Source: Desulfarculaceae bacterium
GTDB taxonomy: Bacteria > Desulfobacterota > Desulfarculia > Desulfarculales > Desulfarculaceae
DNA length: 64,000 nucleotides
Direction: 5' to 3'
NCBI GenBank assembly: GCA_020444545.1
Contig: JAHLKT010000005.1
Span: forward strand, 124,001 to 188,000
Position numbers and translations under genes: made by a program. Shown here piece by piece: positions 18,866 through 27,430 of this stretch (within the stretch, counting starts at the first letter, position 1; every line of letters begins with the position of its first letter). The notes below the pieces were generated by a model, which searched no databases, was not told where the DNA came from, and was given only the letters and a program-made list of their open reading frames with translations.

Positions 18866-19258
18866 CTATCCGACGATGCGCTTGACCTCGCCCAGAAGCT
18901 CCTCGGGCTCGGGGGGCTTTTCTATGTAGCCGTCGGGCTCGGGCACGCTCTGGTTCTTGAACTGGTCCAAGACCTTCTGCGAGTGCAGGAAGGTCTTTCT
19001 GGCCAGGCCGCTGATAATCAGCACCGGAGTGGCGGCGAAAGCCGGGTCGGTCTTGATGTCCCTATACATCTTGATGCCGCTCTCCTTGGGCATCATCACG
19101 TCCAGGGTCACCAGATCGGGCTTGATCTCGTTGAACTTGGCCCAGCCCTGCTCGCCGTTTTCGGCCACCACCACCTTGTAGCCGTTGCTGTCCAGCAGGG
19201 TGGAAATGAAGGTGCGAACGTCCATCTCGTCGTCCACCACCAAAACTCGCTTAGCCAT
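18866..19258 (-). CDS. Single-domain response regulator
   Basis: A 130-aa CheY-type receiver without an output domain. It shows the acidic pair VVDDE at the N-terminus, the phosphoacceptor Asp53 in LVTLDVMMP, and the conserved Lys in YIEKPPEP. An inserted stretch (RKTFLHSQKVLDQFKNQ) precedes the Lys. The start at 19256-19258 has a GGGGAG site. It lies between the usp gene and hdrC in the same run, so it may pass a phosphorelay signal from the upstream kinases to a protein target rather than to DNA. Confidence 0.92.
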   Translation of the reverse strand: MAKRVLVVDDEMDVRTFISTLLDSNGYKVVVAENGEQGWAKFNEIKPDLVTLDVMMPKESGIKMYRDIKTDPAFAATPVLIISGLARKTFLHSQKVLDQFKNQSVPEPDGYIEKPPEPEELLGEVKRIVG

Positions 19259-19272
19259 GATCCGTCTCCCCT

Positions 19273-19749
19273 TTAAGACTGGAGGGTGTACAGGCGCTCG
19301 GGATTGCGTATGGCCATCACGTGGCAGGGGCAGCGCTTGGCCACCTGTTCCACCGTGCTGCCGTAGTGGGTGTCCTCCTCGGCCGAGGCGCCCACCGTGC
19401 CCATCACCACCAGGTCGATGTCCTTGTCGCGCACATAGCGCAGGATCTCCACGAACGGCGTGCCCGCCCGGACCACCCAATCCACGTCCAGGCCCTCCAG
19501 GCGCTTGCCGTAGCGCTCCTTGAGCTTCTCGGTCAGCTCGGCCAGCAGCTCCGGCGAGGCGTAGGTCACGTCGCCGGGTTCGGCCCCCTCGCTGGTCTCG
19601 GTGGGCATGTAGCGCAGGGTGGAGTGGGGGCAGTGCAGCACGTGCAGCTTGGCCCCGTGGCGCTTGGCCAGGTCCACCGCGTGGTGCAGGGCTATCTCCG
19701 CGTCCTCGGAGAAATCCGTGCAATAGAGGATGTTCTTGTAAGTAATCAT
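19273..19749 (-). CDS. Universal stress protein (UspA family)
   Basis: A 158-aa UspA-fold protein. It begins YKNILYCTDFSEDAEIALHHAVDLA, typical of the family, and has the ATP-binding-type signature VMGTVGASAEEDTHYGSTVEQVAKRCPCHV, close to GX2GX9GS. A GGGAGG site supports the start at 19747-19749. A start five codons upstream is possible. Cotranscription with sensor kinases and the Hdr operon suggests a role in signalling energy or redox state; the specific function is not determinable. Confidence 0.9.
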   Translation of the reverse strand: MITYKNILYCTDFSEDAEIALHHAVDLAKRHGAKLHVLHCPHSTLRYMPTETSEGAEPGDVTYASPELLAELTEKLKERYGKRLEGLDVDWVVRAGTPFVEILRYVRDKDIDLVVMGTVGASAEEDTHYGSTVEQVAKRCPCHVMAIRNPERLYTLQS

Positions 19750-19801
19750 CGGCTCGCCTCCCATTTGTGCCGGCCGGCCGCTCGCGGCCGCCGGTTTGGC
19801 A

Positions 19802-20962
19802 TCAGTGTTCGTCCTCGGGCTTGGGAACCGGGGGCAGGATCAGCTTGAACACCGCCCCCTCGCCGGGTTGGCTGGAAAACTCCACCCGCCCGCCGTGCTC
19901 CTCGGCGGTCTTTTTGGCCACCATCAGGCCCAGGCCGGTGCCCGCCGCGCCCTTGGTGCTATAGAAGCCCTGAAATATGCGCTCGGCCGCCTCGGGGTCC
20001 AGGCCCGGCCCGTTGTCCTGCACTTGCAGGCAAGTGCCGTCCACGCCCTCGCGGCAGCTCAGGGTCACCCGTCCCCGGGTCACGGTGGCCGCCGCGTCGA
20101 TGGCGTTGGAGAGTAGGTTCAGGTAGGCGTCCAGGAGCATCTCGCCGTCAGCCATGGTTTGGGGCCCGCCGTGCTCGGGGGTCACCAGCACCAGCTCCAC
20201 CCCGCGCTTGTCGGCTTCGGACTTCAGACAGGCGGCGGCCTCGGCCACCAGGGCCCCCAGGTCCACCGGCTCCGCCTCCGGGCTGCGCGGCTTGGCGATG
20301 TTGAGCAGGTCCTTTACCAAATCCTGCACCCGGCCGATGTTGCGGTTCAGCATCTCCAGGCCCTCGTCGCACAGGTTGCGCCGCTGTTGCCCCAGGCCCT
20401 GGGAGACCAGATAGGCCCCGCCCTTGAGCCCGGCCAGCATGTTCTTGATGGAGTGCACCAGGGCGCTCACCGTCTGGCCCACCGCGGCCAGGCGCTCGTT
20501 GGCCACCACCTGGGCCGTGGCCTCGGCCACCCGGCGCTCCAGCTCCTGGGTGTGGGAGCGTAGCTCGGCCTTGAGGGCCAGGCGCTGGCTGGCCCGCTCC
20601 AGGGCCACCTCCAGGGCCTGGTCGTTGATGGGCTTGGTGATGAAGTCGCTGGCCTGGAGGCGCAGGGACTTTATGGCCAGGTCCAGGTCGCCGTGCCCGG
20701 TGATCACGATCACCTCGGCCTCGGGGCTCATGGCCTTGATGCGCTCCAGCACCTCGATGCCGTCCATGCCCGGCATCTTCAGGTCGGTGAGCACCAGGTC
20801 GGGCTTCTCCTGCTCAAAGATGGCCAGGCCCTCGGCCCCGCCGCCCGCGGTGGAGACCTCGTAGCCGTCTGCCTCCAGGGACAGCGACAGCATGCGCCTA
20901 ATGCCCGGCTCGTCGTCTATGAGCAGCAGGCGGCGGTAGGGGAGGGGAGCGCAACGGTTCAT
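19802..20962 (-). CDS. Receiver-histidine kinase hybrid
   Basis: A 386-aa cytoplasmic protein with an N-terminal receiver (Asp60 in LVLTDLKMP; Lys in DFITKPIND), a coiled-coil linker (~120-160), a HisKA-like phosphoacceptor box around His170 (LVHSIKNML), and an HATPase domain with N box (LNLLSNAIDAA), G1 (DNGPGLD) and G2 (GTGLGLMVAKK). The start overlaps the stop of the upstream kinase gene (ATGA). The order receiver-then-kinase suggests that it takes phosphate from the membrane kinase and relays it, perhaps to the lone receiver or to the nearby sigma-54 activator, although that activator has no receiver domain. Confidence 0.92.
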   Translation of the reverse strand: MNRCAPLPYRRLLLIDDEPGIRRMLSLSLEADGYEVSTAGGGAEGLAIFEQEKPDLVLTDLKMPGMDGIEVLERIKAMSPEAEVIVITGHGDLDLAIKSLRLQASDFITKPINDQALEVALERASQRLALKAELRSHTQELERRVAEATAQVVANERLAAVGQTVSALVHSIKNMLAGLKGGAYLVSQGLGQQRRNLCDEGLEMLNRNIGRVQDLVKDLLNIAKPRSPEAEPVDLGALVAEAAACLKSEADKRGVELVLVTPEHGGPQTMADGEMLLDAYLNLLSNAIDAAATVTRGRVTLSCREGVDGTCLQVQDNGPGLDPEAAERIFQGFYSTKGAAGTGLGLMVAKKTAEEHGGRVEFSSQPGEGAVFKLILPPVPKPEDEH

Positions 20963-23247
20963 GCCGCTTCCCCCTTCATGGCCGGGAAGCTCAGGCGGAA
21001 GGTGGCTCCCACCCCGGCCTCGCTCTTGAGGGTTATGCTGCCCCCGAAGTCGCGTACGATGCCGTAGGAGATGGACAGGCCCAGGCCGGTGCCCTTGCCC
21101 ACCTCCTTGGTGGTGAAGAAGGGCTGGAAGATGCGGTCCTGGTCGGCCGAGGCGATGCCCGTGCCGTTGTCGCTGACGGTGACCACCGCCTTGCCGTCCT
21201 CCACGAAGCTCTTGATCTCGATGAGCCCGCCCGGCCCGCCCTTTTGCTCCCGGCGCTCCTGGATGGCGTCGCGGGCGTTCATCACCAGGTTGATGAACAC
21301 CTGCTCCATGCGGTTCACGTCGCCCAGCACCAGGGGCAGCTCCGGGTCCAGCTCGGTGCGCACCTTGATGTCGTGCACCGCCAGCTGCTGGCCCAATAGG
21401 CCCAAGACGCCCCGGATGGGCTCGTTGAGGCTTATGCCCTCGGCGCTCACCTCGTGCTTGCGGCCGAACTCCCTCAGGTGGGTGATGATGCGCCGGGCCC
21501 GCTCCACCTGCTCGCTAAGCTCCTTGGCCACGCTGAACAGGGTCTTGGGGTCCACCTGGCGGCCGCGCTGCACGCTCTTGAGCAGATAGCTGCTGCCCGT
21601 GCCGATCACGGTCAGCGGCTGGTTGAGCTCGTGGGCCACCCCGGCGCTCATCTCGCCCAGGGTGGCCATCTTGGCCGCCTGGATAAGCTGCTGCTCGGTT
21701 TGCAGGCGCTCGGTTATGTCGCTGGTGGTGGCGATCACCGCCGAGCGTCCCAGGTGTTCGCCGTAGGAGGCCCTGAGGTTCACGTAGAAGTTTTCGCCGT
21801 CGCCGCGCTGCTGGCGCACGTTGGGCAAGAAGGCCTCGCGCCCGGCGATGAACTCCACCACCCGCTGCCGGTCGCCCTGGTGGGTCAGGCAGAGGAAGGT
21901 GGTGCTCAGCAGCTCTTCCAGGGCCATGCGGTAATCGGCCACGGCCCGGTCGTTGGCGTCCATGATCTCCAGGGTGTCGGCGTCGAAGACGAAGATGGGG
22001 TTGGGGTCGTTGTTGAAGAACAGGCGGTACTTTTCTTCCGAGCGCTTGAGCTCCTCTTCCAGGCGCAATACATCGGTGATGTCGGTGGCCATCTCCATCA
22101 CCGCCACCATATCGCCCTTCTTGTCGGTGATGGGGCTGGTGAGGTTCAGGAAGTAGCGCGTCTTGCCGTCCGCGCCCACCACCCGCTCCTGGGCGCTATG
22201 CACCTGGCCGTCGCCAAAGGTCTTGGCCACCGCGCAGTTGGGGCAGCGGTCGTCCCGGTTCTTGTAGGCGCGGTAGCAATAGCGCCCCAGGCTGGGGCCG
22301 AAGTCGTCGGCAAAGCGCTTGTTGTGGGCCAACAGCTTGAAATCCGCGTCCTGCACCGTGATGTAGCAGGGCACCTCTTCGAACAGCTGCTGATACTCGC
22401 GGCGGCCATGCTCCAGGTCCTCGGTCTTTTCCTTGATGCCCCGGCGCATGAGGTCGAAGGCCGTGGCCAGCTCGCCGATCTCGTCGTCGGTCTGGGGCTT
22501 GATCTTCTGTTCGTAGTCCCCGGCGGTGATGCGCCGGGTGGCTCCCAGCAGGGCCGAGAGCGGGCGGTTGACGAAGTAGTAGGTGAACAGGGCCACCACC
22601 GCGCAGATGGCCACGCACATGATGGCCGCGTAAATCGCCACACGACGGGCGCTCTGGCCCACCTGGGCGTCCACCGCGCCCAGGGACAGGGCCACGTCCA
22701 AGACCCCCAGCACCTTCTGTCCCTTGGGGTGTACGTGGCAGGGGTCGGTGTAGCAGGCCGGGCTGGTGTAGATGGGGTTGATCACCCCCAGCACCCGGTG
22801 GCCCCCGTTCTTGGCGCTGGCCTTGAAGATGCGGCTGCGCTCGTCGATGGCCAGGCGCTCCAGGGGCCGGTCCTTGAAGTGGCAGGCGTAGCAGGCCTCG
22901 GAGTCCAGGTCCACCAGGCGGCCTATCTCCGAGGCGCGGCTGGAGAACATGATGCGGCCCTTCTTGTTGAACACCCGGATCACCTCGACGCCCTTTTGGC
23001 GGCCCATGGCCTCGATGATGTGGTGCAGGCTCTCCCGCTGGTCCTTGAGCATCCCGTAGCTGGTGGCCCGCTTCACCGTGTCGCTGAACCAGTGGCCGGT
23101 CTGGCGCATCTTGTCCACCGAGCGCTTCTCTTGCAAATGCACCGCCCAATAAGCCGAGGCCGTGGTAAGGGCCATGAGGCACAGGCCCACCCACAGGGTC
23201 AGCTTGAAGACCAGCCGGTTGGTCAGCTTTAGGGGCTTTGGTTGCAT
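20959..23247 (-). CDS. Membrane sensor histidine kinase with possible haem-c motifs
   Basis: A 762-aa sensor kinase. Order: TM1 (~12-34); periplasmic region (~35-200) holding CYACH (C119-H123) and CYTDPCH (C165-H171), a CX2CH and a CX4CH haem-attachment pattern; TM2 (~203-226); HAMP; a PAS domain with Cys324, Cys335 and Cys338 (CX10CX2C); a second PAS; HisKA with H in GVAHELNQPL; HATPase (NLVMNARDAI, DNGTGIA, GTGLGLSISYGI). The start at 23245-23247 is preferred over an in-frame ATG 23 codons upstream because the -24/-12 promoter lies at 23293-23307, inside that extension. It is the first gene of the Hdr/Met/Fdh operon and probably senses periplasmic redox state or a small ligand. Confidence 0.88.
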   Translation of the reverse strand: MQPKPLKLTNRLVFKLTLWVGLCLMALTTASAYWAVHLQEKRSVDKMRQTGHWFSDTVKRATSYGMLKDQRESLHHIIEAMGRQKGVEVIRVFNKKGRIMFSSRASEIGRLVDLDSEACYACHFKDRPLERLAIDERSRIFKASAKNGGHRVLGVINPIYTSPACYTDPCHVHPKGQKVLGVLDVALSLGAVDAQVGQSARRVAIYAAIMCVAICAVVALFTYYFVNRPLSALLGATRRITAGDYEQKIKPQTDDEIGELATAFDLMRRGIKEKTEDLEHGRREYQQLFEEVPCYITVQDADFKLLAHNKRFADDFGPSLGRYCYRAYKNRDDRCPNCAVAKTFGDGQVHSAQERVVGADGKTRYFLNLTSPITDKKGDMVAVMEMATDITDVLRLEEELKRSEEKYRLFFNNDPNPIFVFDADTLEIMDANDRAVADYRMALEELLSTTFLCLTHQGDRQRVVEFIAGREAFLPNVRQQRGDGENFYVNLRASYGEHLGRSAVIATTSDITERLQTEQQLIQAAKMATLGEMSAGVAHELNQPLTVIGTGSSYLLKSVQRGRQVDPKTLFSVAKELSEQVERARRIITHLREFGRKHEVSAEGISLNEPIRGVLGLLGQQLAVHDIKVRTELDPELPLVLGDVNRMEQVFINLVMNARDAIQERREQKGGPGGLIEIKSFVEDGKAVVTVSDNGTGIASADQDRIFQPFFTTKEVGKGTGLGLSISYGIVRDFGGSITLKSEAGVGATFRLSFPAMKGEAA

Positions 23248-23292
23248 GGGCCGTTTCACCTGTTTCAGCGCGCCATTCGATATCCCTAATAG

Positions 23293-23307
23293 GCACGTTG
23301 CGTGCCA
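23293..23307 (-). promoter_or_regulatory. Sigma-54 (-24/-12) promoter of the kinase-Hdr-Met-Fdh operon
   Basis: On the minus strand TGGCACGCAACGTGC matches TGGCAC-N5-TTGC with the invariant GG and GC separated by exactly 10 bp. It lies about 45 bp upstream of the chosen start codon and 70-170 bp downstream of paired inverted repeats suited to an enhancer-binding protein. No stronger promoter is seen in the gap. Confidence 0.85.
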
Positions 23308-23378
23308 AAAAGGCAATTCGAAAAATACTCAATGATTTAATGGTAATAGGCCATTGGGCCTTTATGGGTCAAGTCAAT

Positions 23379-23478
23379 TGTTGCGCCTGAACGCAACACC
23401 CGGCGGGGCGCATCACAATGCAACAGCGCCTAACAAACCGATTTTACGAATGGGTTTGCTGTTGCATCGGATGCAACA
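23379..23478. promoter_or_regulatory. Upstream activator sites (TGTTGC...GCAACA repeats)
   Basis: Two inverted repeats and one half-site: TGTTGCG-N6-CGCAACA (23379-23398), a TGCAACA half-site (23419-23425) and the near-perfect palindrome TGTTGCATC-G-GATGCAACA (23460-23478). They lie about 70-170 bp upstream of the -24/-12 promoter, normal enhancer distance, and immediately beside the Fis-type sigma-54 activator gene. They are its likely binding sites. Confidence 0.7.
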
Positions 23479-23504
23479 CCAGGGATGCAGGAAAAGCGGC
23501 GGGG

Positions 23505-24845
23505 CTATTGCGGCCGGGTGAGGCCCAGGCGTTTCATGCGCCGCCACAGGGTGGTGCGGTTGATGCCCAGCTCCTCGGCGGCCTTGGTCTGGTTCCATGC
23601 GTGGCGGTCCAAGACCCGCACCAGCTCGTCCTTGGCCCGGCGCTGGCCGGTGGGCGGCAGCTGGCTGTCGCATATGGCTTGGAGGTTGGCCGGCAAATGG
23701 TTGAGCTTGATGATGTCGCCCCGGCACAACAGGCAGGCGTGTTCCAGGATGTTCTCCATCTCGCGCACGTTGCCCGGGTAGTCGTAGTTGAGCAGGAGGT
23801 TCAGGGTCTCGGGCGAGAAGCGGCAGATGTAGGTGCCGTTGGCTATGTTTTTCTTCTGGATGAAGCGGCGGATCAACAGCGGGATGTCTTCGGTGCGTTC
23901 CTTGAGGGCGGGCACGCTGATCTTGATCACGTTGAGGCGGTAGTAGAGGTCCTCGCGGAACAGGCCCAGGGCCACCTGGCGCTCCAGGGGCTTGTTGCTG
24001 GCCGCCAGGATGCGCACGTCCACCTTGGTGGTGGCGTGGGCCCCCAGGGGAAAGAACTCCTGCTCCTCCAAGACCCTGAGGAGCTTGGCCTGCAAGGACA
24101 GGGGCAGCTCGCTGATCTCGTCCAGCAGGATGGTGCCTCCGTCGGCCAGGTCGAAACGCCCCGGCTTGTCGCGCTCGGCCCCGGTGAAGGCTCCCTTGCT
24201 GTAGCCGAACATCTCCGACTCCAGCAGGTTCTCGGGCAGGGCGGCGCAGTTCACCTTGATGAAGGGCCGGCCCGCCCGAGTGCTGTTGTGGTGGATGATC
24301 TGGGCCAGCAGATCCTTGCCCGTGCCGGTGGGGCCCTCGATGAGCACCGTGATCTTGCTGGGCGCGGCCACTTGCAGGGTGTCGAAGATGCGCCCCACCT
24401 CGGGGCTGGCCCCGATGAAGTCCTCCCACTTGCGGTGGCCGTTGACCCGCTTATCGGCCAGGCTGCCCAGGGGCAGGCTCTGGAAGGTCTCCACCGCGCC
24501 GATGAGGCGGCCTTCCTCGTCCATCAGCGGCGAGGCGCAGATCTTCACCGGCACCACCGAGCGCCCGCCCTGGCGGATGAACACCGCCTCGGTGCTGGGC
24601 TGCTCCTCGCCGGTCTCCATGGCCCGGCGCACCGGGCAGTACTCCTCGCACAGGGTGGACTTGAGCACCTCGGAGCAGGGCGCGCCCAAAACCTTGTCGC
24701 GCTCCACCCCGCAGATTCGCTCGGCCGCGTGGTTGAAATAGGTGATGCGCCCCTGCAGGTCCACGGCCAACACGCCCAGGGTCATGGCCTCCAAAACCCG
24801 GCGGGGTTCCTGGAGGCTGGCTTTGGGCTGGTCCGGCGGTTTCAT
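23505..24845 (-). CDS. Sigma-54-dependent activator with Cys-bearing PAS domain
   Basis: A 446-aa enhancer-binding protein. A PAS domain (~12-120) contains Cys57, Cys66 and Cys70 (CX8CX3CP). The AAA+ domain (~142-375) has Walker A GPTGTGKD (171-178), the sigma-54-contacting GAFTGA loop (218-223) and Walker B TILLDEI. The C-terminal Fis-type helix-turn-helix ends in NQTKAAEELGINRTTLWRRM. It has no receiver domain, so activity should depend on ligand or redox sensing by the PAS. It is the gene just upstream of the sigma-54 promoter of the Hdr operon, and the GTTGC/GCAAC repeats lie between them. Confidence 0.94.
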   Translation of the reverse strand: MKPPDQPKASLQEPRRVLEAMTLGVLAVDLQGRITYFNHAAERICGVERDKVLGAPCSEVLKSTLCEEYCPVRRAMETGEEQPSTEAVFIRQGGRSVVPVKICASPLMDEEGRLIGAVETFQSLPLGSLADKRVNGHRKWEDFIGASPEVGRIFDTLQVAAPSKITVLIEGPTGTGKDLLAQIIHHNSTRAGRPFIKVNCAALPENLLESEMFGYSKGAFTGAERDKPGRFDLADGGTILLDEISELPLSLQAKLLRVLEEQEFFPLGAHATTKVDVRILAASNKPLERQVALGLFREDLYYRLNVIKISVPALKERTEDIPLLIRRFIQKKNIANGTYICRFSPETLNLLLNYDYPGNVREMENILEHACLLCRGDIIKLNHLPANLQAICDSQLPPTGQRRAKDELVRVLDRHAWNQTKAAEELGINRTTLWRRMKRLGLTRPQ

Positions 24846-24968
24846 GGGATGGAGCCACCTTCAAATGATCGGCCAAGGAAAAGCCGGTAAATCTCTGTGA
24901 TAACTAGAGCTTAAAATAGATGGCTCCGCGACGGGTGTCAAGAGAATTAAGTTTGCGCAATCAAAGGC

Positions 24969-24997
24969 TTGCCATGCCTAGTTAAAAAATATATTTT
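24969..24997 (+). promoter_or_regulatory. Possible sigma-70 promoter in AT-rich gap
   Basis: The 24846-25020 gap between divergent genes is AT-rich. TTGCCA (24969-24974) and TATTTT (24992-24997) are 17 bp apart on the plus strand. This could serve the small ORF and the second activator; the match is modest. Confidence 0.35.
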
Positions 24998-25020
24998 AAT
25001 CATCGTCCCTTTGGCCGTTG

Positions 25021-25314
25021 GTGCAACTCGCAACCCCGTGGAGGCCCGTGAGTTCAGATCGCACCTGCAAACGATGTTCCGTGGCCAGAGTGAATGCCCT
25101 GGTCAAAGCATATGCCCTAGCCCACCAAGATCCTTCATCCAGTAAGGGCCCGCTGCAACAAATCGTCCAGTTGGCGCGCCGCGAAGGTTATCGCGACGCC
25201 CGGGGACTCTTGTACCCCGGGCTCGCGGACAAGGAGCTGAGAGCCATATGCTGGAACGTGTCGTCCTTTTTAAAGGACGAAGAAGTTGAGCAGGCCCTGG
25301 GCATCAAACTTTAA
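25021..25314 (+). CDS. Small hypothetical protein
   Basis: An uncertain 97-aa ORF with no recognised domain. It has a Cys pair near the N-terminus (CKRCSVARVNALV) and a helical middle and end (LQQIVQLARREGY, VSSFLKDEEVEQALG). The start is unclear: GTG at 25021 is in frame, while a later GTG has a GGAGG only 3 bp before it. It lies between two divergent sigma-54 activator genes and 76 bp before the second. The composition looks protein-like, but coding status rests on the reading frame alone. Confidence 0.4.
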   Translation: MQLATPWRPVSSDRTCKRCSVARVNALVKAYALAHQDPSSSKGPLQQIVQLARREGYRDARGLLYPGLADKELRAICWNVSSFLKDEEVEQALGIKL

Positions 25315-25390
25315 CTCCGCGCCCCGCGTGGTCCGGCTTGCATCTTGGCCTTGATAATGTAGGCTGACGGGAGACATGCGGGGAGACGGC

Positions 25391-27121
25391 ATGAGTTCGG
25401 CGGATAGCAACCTGGCCCTGGCCGCCGGGGAGGCGGTGGTGGCCCTGGACGGCGCCCAGCGCATCATGGGCGGCAACCAGGCCGCCCGCCAGCTGTTGGG
25501 CGACGACCTGGAGGCCGGGGCGGTGTTCAGCCTGGCCGGCCTTTTGGAAGGCCCGGACTTGTCCCAGGCCCAGAGCGCCCTGGAGGCGGCCCTGGCCAAG
25601 GGGCGCTCCGCCCAGAACCTGCGTGCCTCGGCCCGCGACTCCTCGGGCCAGGAATTCTCCTGCGAATACTCCATCAACCCCTTGTTCGGACCGGGCCGCC
25701 AGGTCATTGGCGCGGTGATCAACCTGCGCGACCTGGACTTCGCCCCGCTCAGCGGCGGCCACCTGGACCCGGGCGACAGCCTGCCCAACATGCCCCGCCT
25801 GGGCTACCAGTCCCTTTTCGAGAACCTGGCCGAGGGCATCTTCACCATCAACACCCGCTGGCGCATCACCAGCTTCAACCAGCGGGCCGAGGAACTCACC
25901 GGCTACCGCCGCGAGGAGGTGCTGGGCCGCCACTGCTGGGACATCTTCCGCTCCGACCTCTGCGGCTCGGGCTGCCCCCTGCGCACCACCCTGGAGACCG
26001 GGGTGACCCGCATGGACCAGGACGTGCGCATGTTGGACAAGCGGGGCGGCCGCCTGGGGGTGCTGGTCAACACCAGCGTGGTGCGCGACCGCACCGGCAG
26101 CGTGGTGGGCGCGGTGGAGAGCTTTCGGCCTCTGGACGGCCTGGAGCAGCCCGCCGACCAGGAGAGCCATAGCTTCGAGGAGATCGTGGGGTCCAGCGAA
26201 CCCATGCGGCGGCTCTTCGACATGCTGCCCGACGTGGCCGCCAGCGAGGCCAGCGTGCTCATCAGCGGCGAGAGCGGCACGGGCAAGGAGCTCTTCGCCC
26301 GGGCCATCCACGCCCAGTCGCCCCGCAGCAAGGGACCCTTCGTGGCCGTGAACTGCTCGGCCCTGGCCGAGACCCTCCTGGAGAGCGAGCTGTTCGGCCA
26401 CGAGAAGGCGGCCTTCACCGGCGCGGTGCGCTCCAAGGTGGGGCGCTTCGAGCTGGCCAAGGGCGGCACCCTGTTCTTGGACGAGATCGGTGAGCTCAAG
26501 CCCGAGCTCCAGGTCAAGCTGCTGCGCGTGTTGGAGCAGCGGGTCTTCGAGCGGGTGGGGGGCACCCGGCTCATCCCCATGGACGCGCGCATCATCGCGG
26601 CCACCAACCGCGACCTGCCCCGGGCCATGGCCGAGGGTGCTTTCCGCGAGGACCTCTTCTACCGCCTGCGCACCGTGCCCCTGACCATTCCCCCCCTGCG
26701 CAAGCGGCCCGAGGACATCCCCCTGCTGGTGAGCCACTTCATCAAGGTGATGAACCAGCGTTACAAGAAGCAGGTGCGCTCGGTGGACCCCAAGGTGATG
26801 CGCCTGTTCACCAACTACCCCTGGCCGGGCAACGTGCGCGAGCTGGAGCGGGTCATGGAGCACGCCTATGTGTTCGTCAAGGGCCCGGCCATCCTGCCCG
26901 CCTATCTGCCCTCCCTGGGCGAGTTCTGGCGCGAGCGCAACGGCGGCCCGGCCGAGGACGAGGCCGTCGAGTCCGGCCCCGAAGGCGCGGAGGACTCCGA
27001 GCGCCGGGCCATCCTGGATGCGCTGGCCCAGGCCGGGGGCCGCCGCCAGGCCGCGGCCGATCTGTTGGGCATCAGCCGCACCTCCCTGTGGCGCCGCATG
27101 AAGGCCCTGGGCCTGGCCTAG
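25391..27121 (+). CDS. Sigma-54-dependent activator with variant AAFTGA loop
   Basis: A 576-aa enhancer-binding protein with two N-terminal sensor segments: a PAS-like region (~8-115) and a PAS domain (~137-245) with Cys182, Cys191 and Cys195 (CX8CX3CP), the same spacing as in the neighbouring activator. The AAA+ domain has Walker A GESGTGKE (293-300), Walker [10 protein letters not shown], and AAFTGA (340-345) in place of canonical GAFTGA. A Fis-type HTH closes the protein ([15 protein letters not shown]). The ATG at 25391 is preferred to one five codons earlier because GGGGAG is well spaced from it. It probably activates the sigma-54 promoter at 27357, just downstream. Confidence 0.93.
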   Translation: MSSADSNLALAAGEAVVALDGAQRIMGGNQAARQLLGDDLEAGAVFSLAGLLEGPDLSQAQSALEAALAKGRSAQNLRASARDSSGQEFSCEYSINPLFGPGRQVIGAVINLRDLDFAPLSGGHLDPGDSLPNMPRLGYQSLFENLAEGIFTINTRWRITSFNQRAEELTGYRREEVLGRHCWDIFRSDLCGSGCPLRTTLETGVTRMDQDVRMLDKRGGRLGVLVNTSVVRDRTGSVVGAVESFRPLDGLEQPADQESHSFEEIVGSSEPMRRLFDMLPDVAASEASVLISGESGTGKELFARAIHAQSPRSKGPFVAVNCSALAETLLESELFGHEKAAFTGAVRSKVGRFELAKGGTLFLDEIGELKPELQVKLLRVLEQRVFERVGGTRLIPMDARIIAATNRDLPRAMAEGAFREDLFYRLRTVPLTIPPLRKRPEDIPLLVSHFIKVMNQRYKKQVRSVDPKVMRLFTNYPWPGNVRELERVMEHAYVFVKGPAILPAYLPSLGEFWRERNGGPAEDEAVESGPEGAEDSERRAILDALAQAGGRRQAAADLLGISRTSLWRRMKALGLA

Positions 27122-27160
27122 GCAAGCGCCGCCCTTCCTCCAACCCGCCCTTTCCATCGT

Positions 27161-27293
27161 TGTTTCAAAATGTTTCAAATGTTGCGGCTTGATGTTTCAG
27201 CTTGCCTAAGACCCACTGTTTAATGTAAAAATTAGCCTGATTCCCTTCCTGGACATGCCTGGACGGCGTCTTTTGAAACGTGATTCTGTTTCA
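27161..27293. promoter_or_regulatory. Upstream activator sites (TGTTTCA/TGAAAC repeats)
   Basis: The 309-bp gap after the activator gene holds TGTTTCA at 27161, 27171, 27193 and 27287. The last forms an inverted repeat TGAAAC-N8-GTTTCA (27274-27293). They lie 60-200 bp upstream of the -24/-12 promoter and differ from the GTTGC/GCAAC family that serves the other operon, which fits one activator per operon. Confidence 0.65.
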
Positions 27294-27356
27294 GGCGGCG
27301 TCTCCTCGCCAGGGGGGTGTGGAGTTTCGTCTGTCAATATAGGTGCTTAAGACATC

Positions 27357-27372
27357 TGGCCCCATAATTGCT
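27357..27372 (+). promoter_or_regulatory. Sigma-54 (-24/-12) promoter of the NuoEFG/HdrA operon
   Basis: TGGCCCCATAATTGCT: GG (27358-27359) and GC (27370-27371) are 10 bp apart and the -12 element TTGCT is consensus. It lies 58 bp before the first start codon. Confidence 0.85.
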
Positions 27373-27430
27373 CTATAAGGGGCAAATTCTGCCGCGTGAA
27401 GTTTATGCGGAATAGCCAAGGAGGAGGAAC

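Noticed and set aside
23248-23316. N-terminal extension of the sensor kinase from the ATG at 23314-23316
   Set aside because: A sigma-54 promoter lies inside the extension, so the transcript would begin after that ATG; the extension also adds nothing typical of an inner-membrane anchor.
24980-25000. AT-rich palindrome TTAAAA/TATTTTAA as an operator
   Set aside because: Low-complexity AT sequence that more likely reflects promoter composition; no second copy was found.
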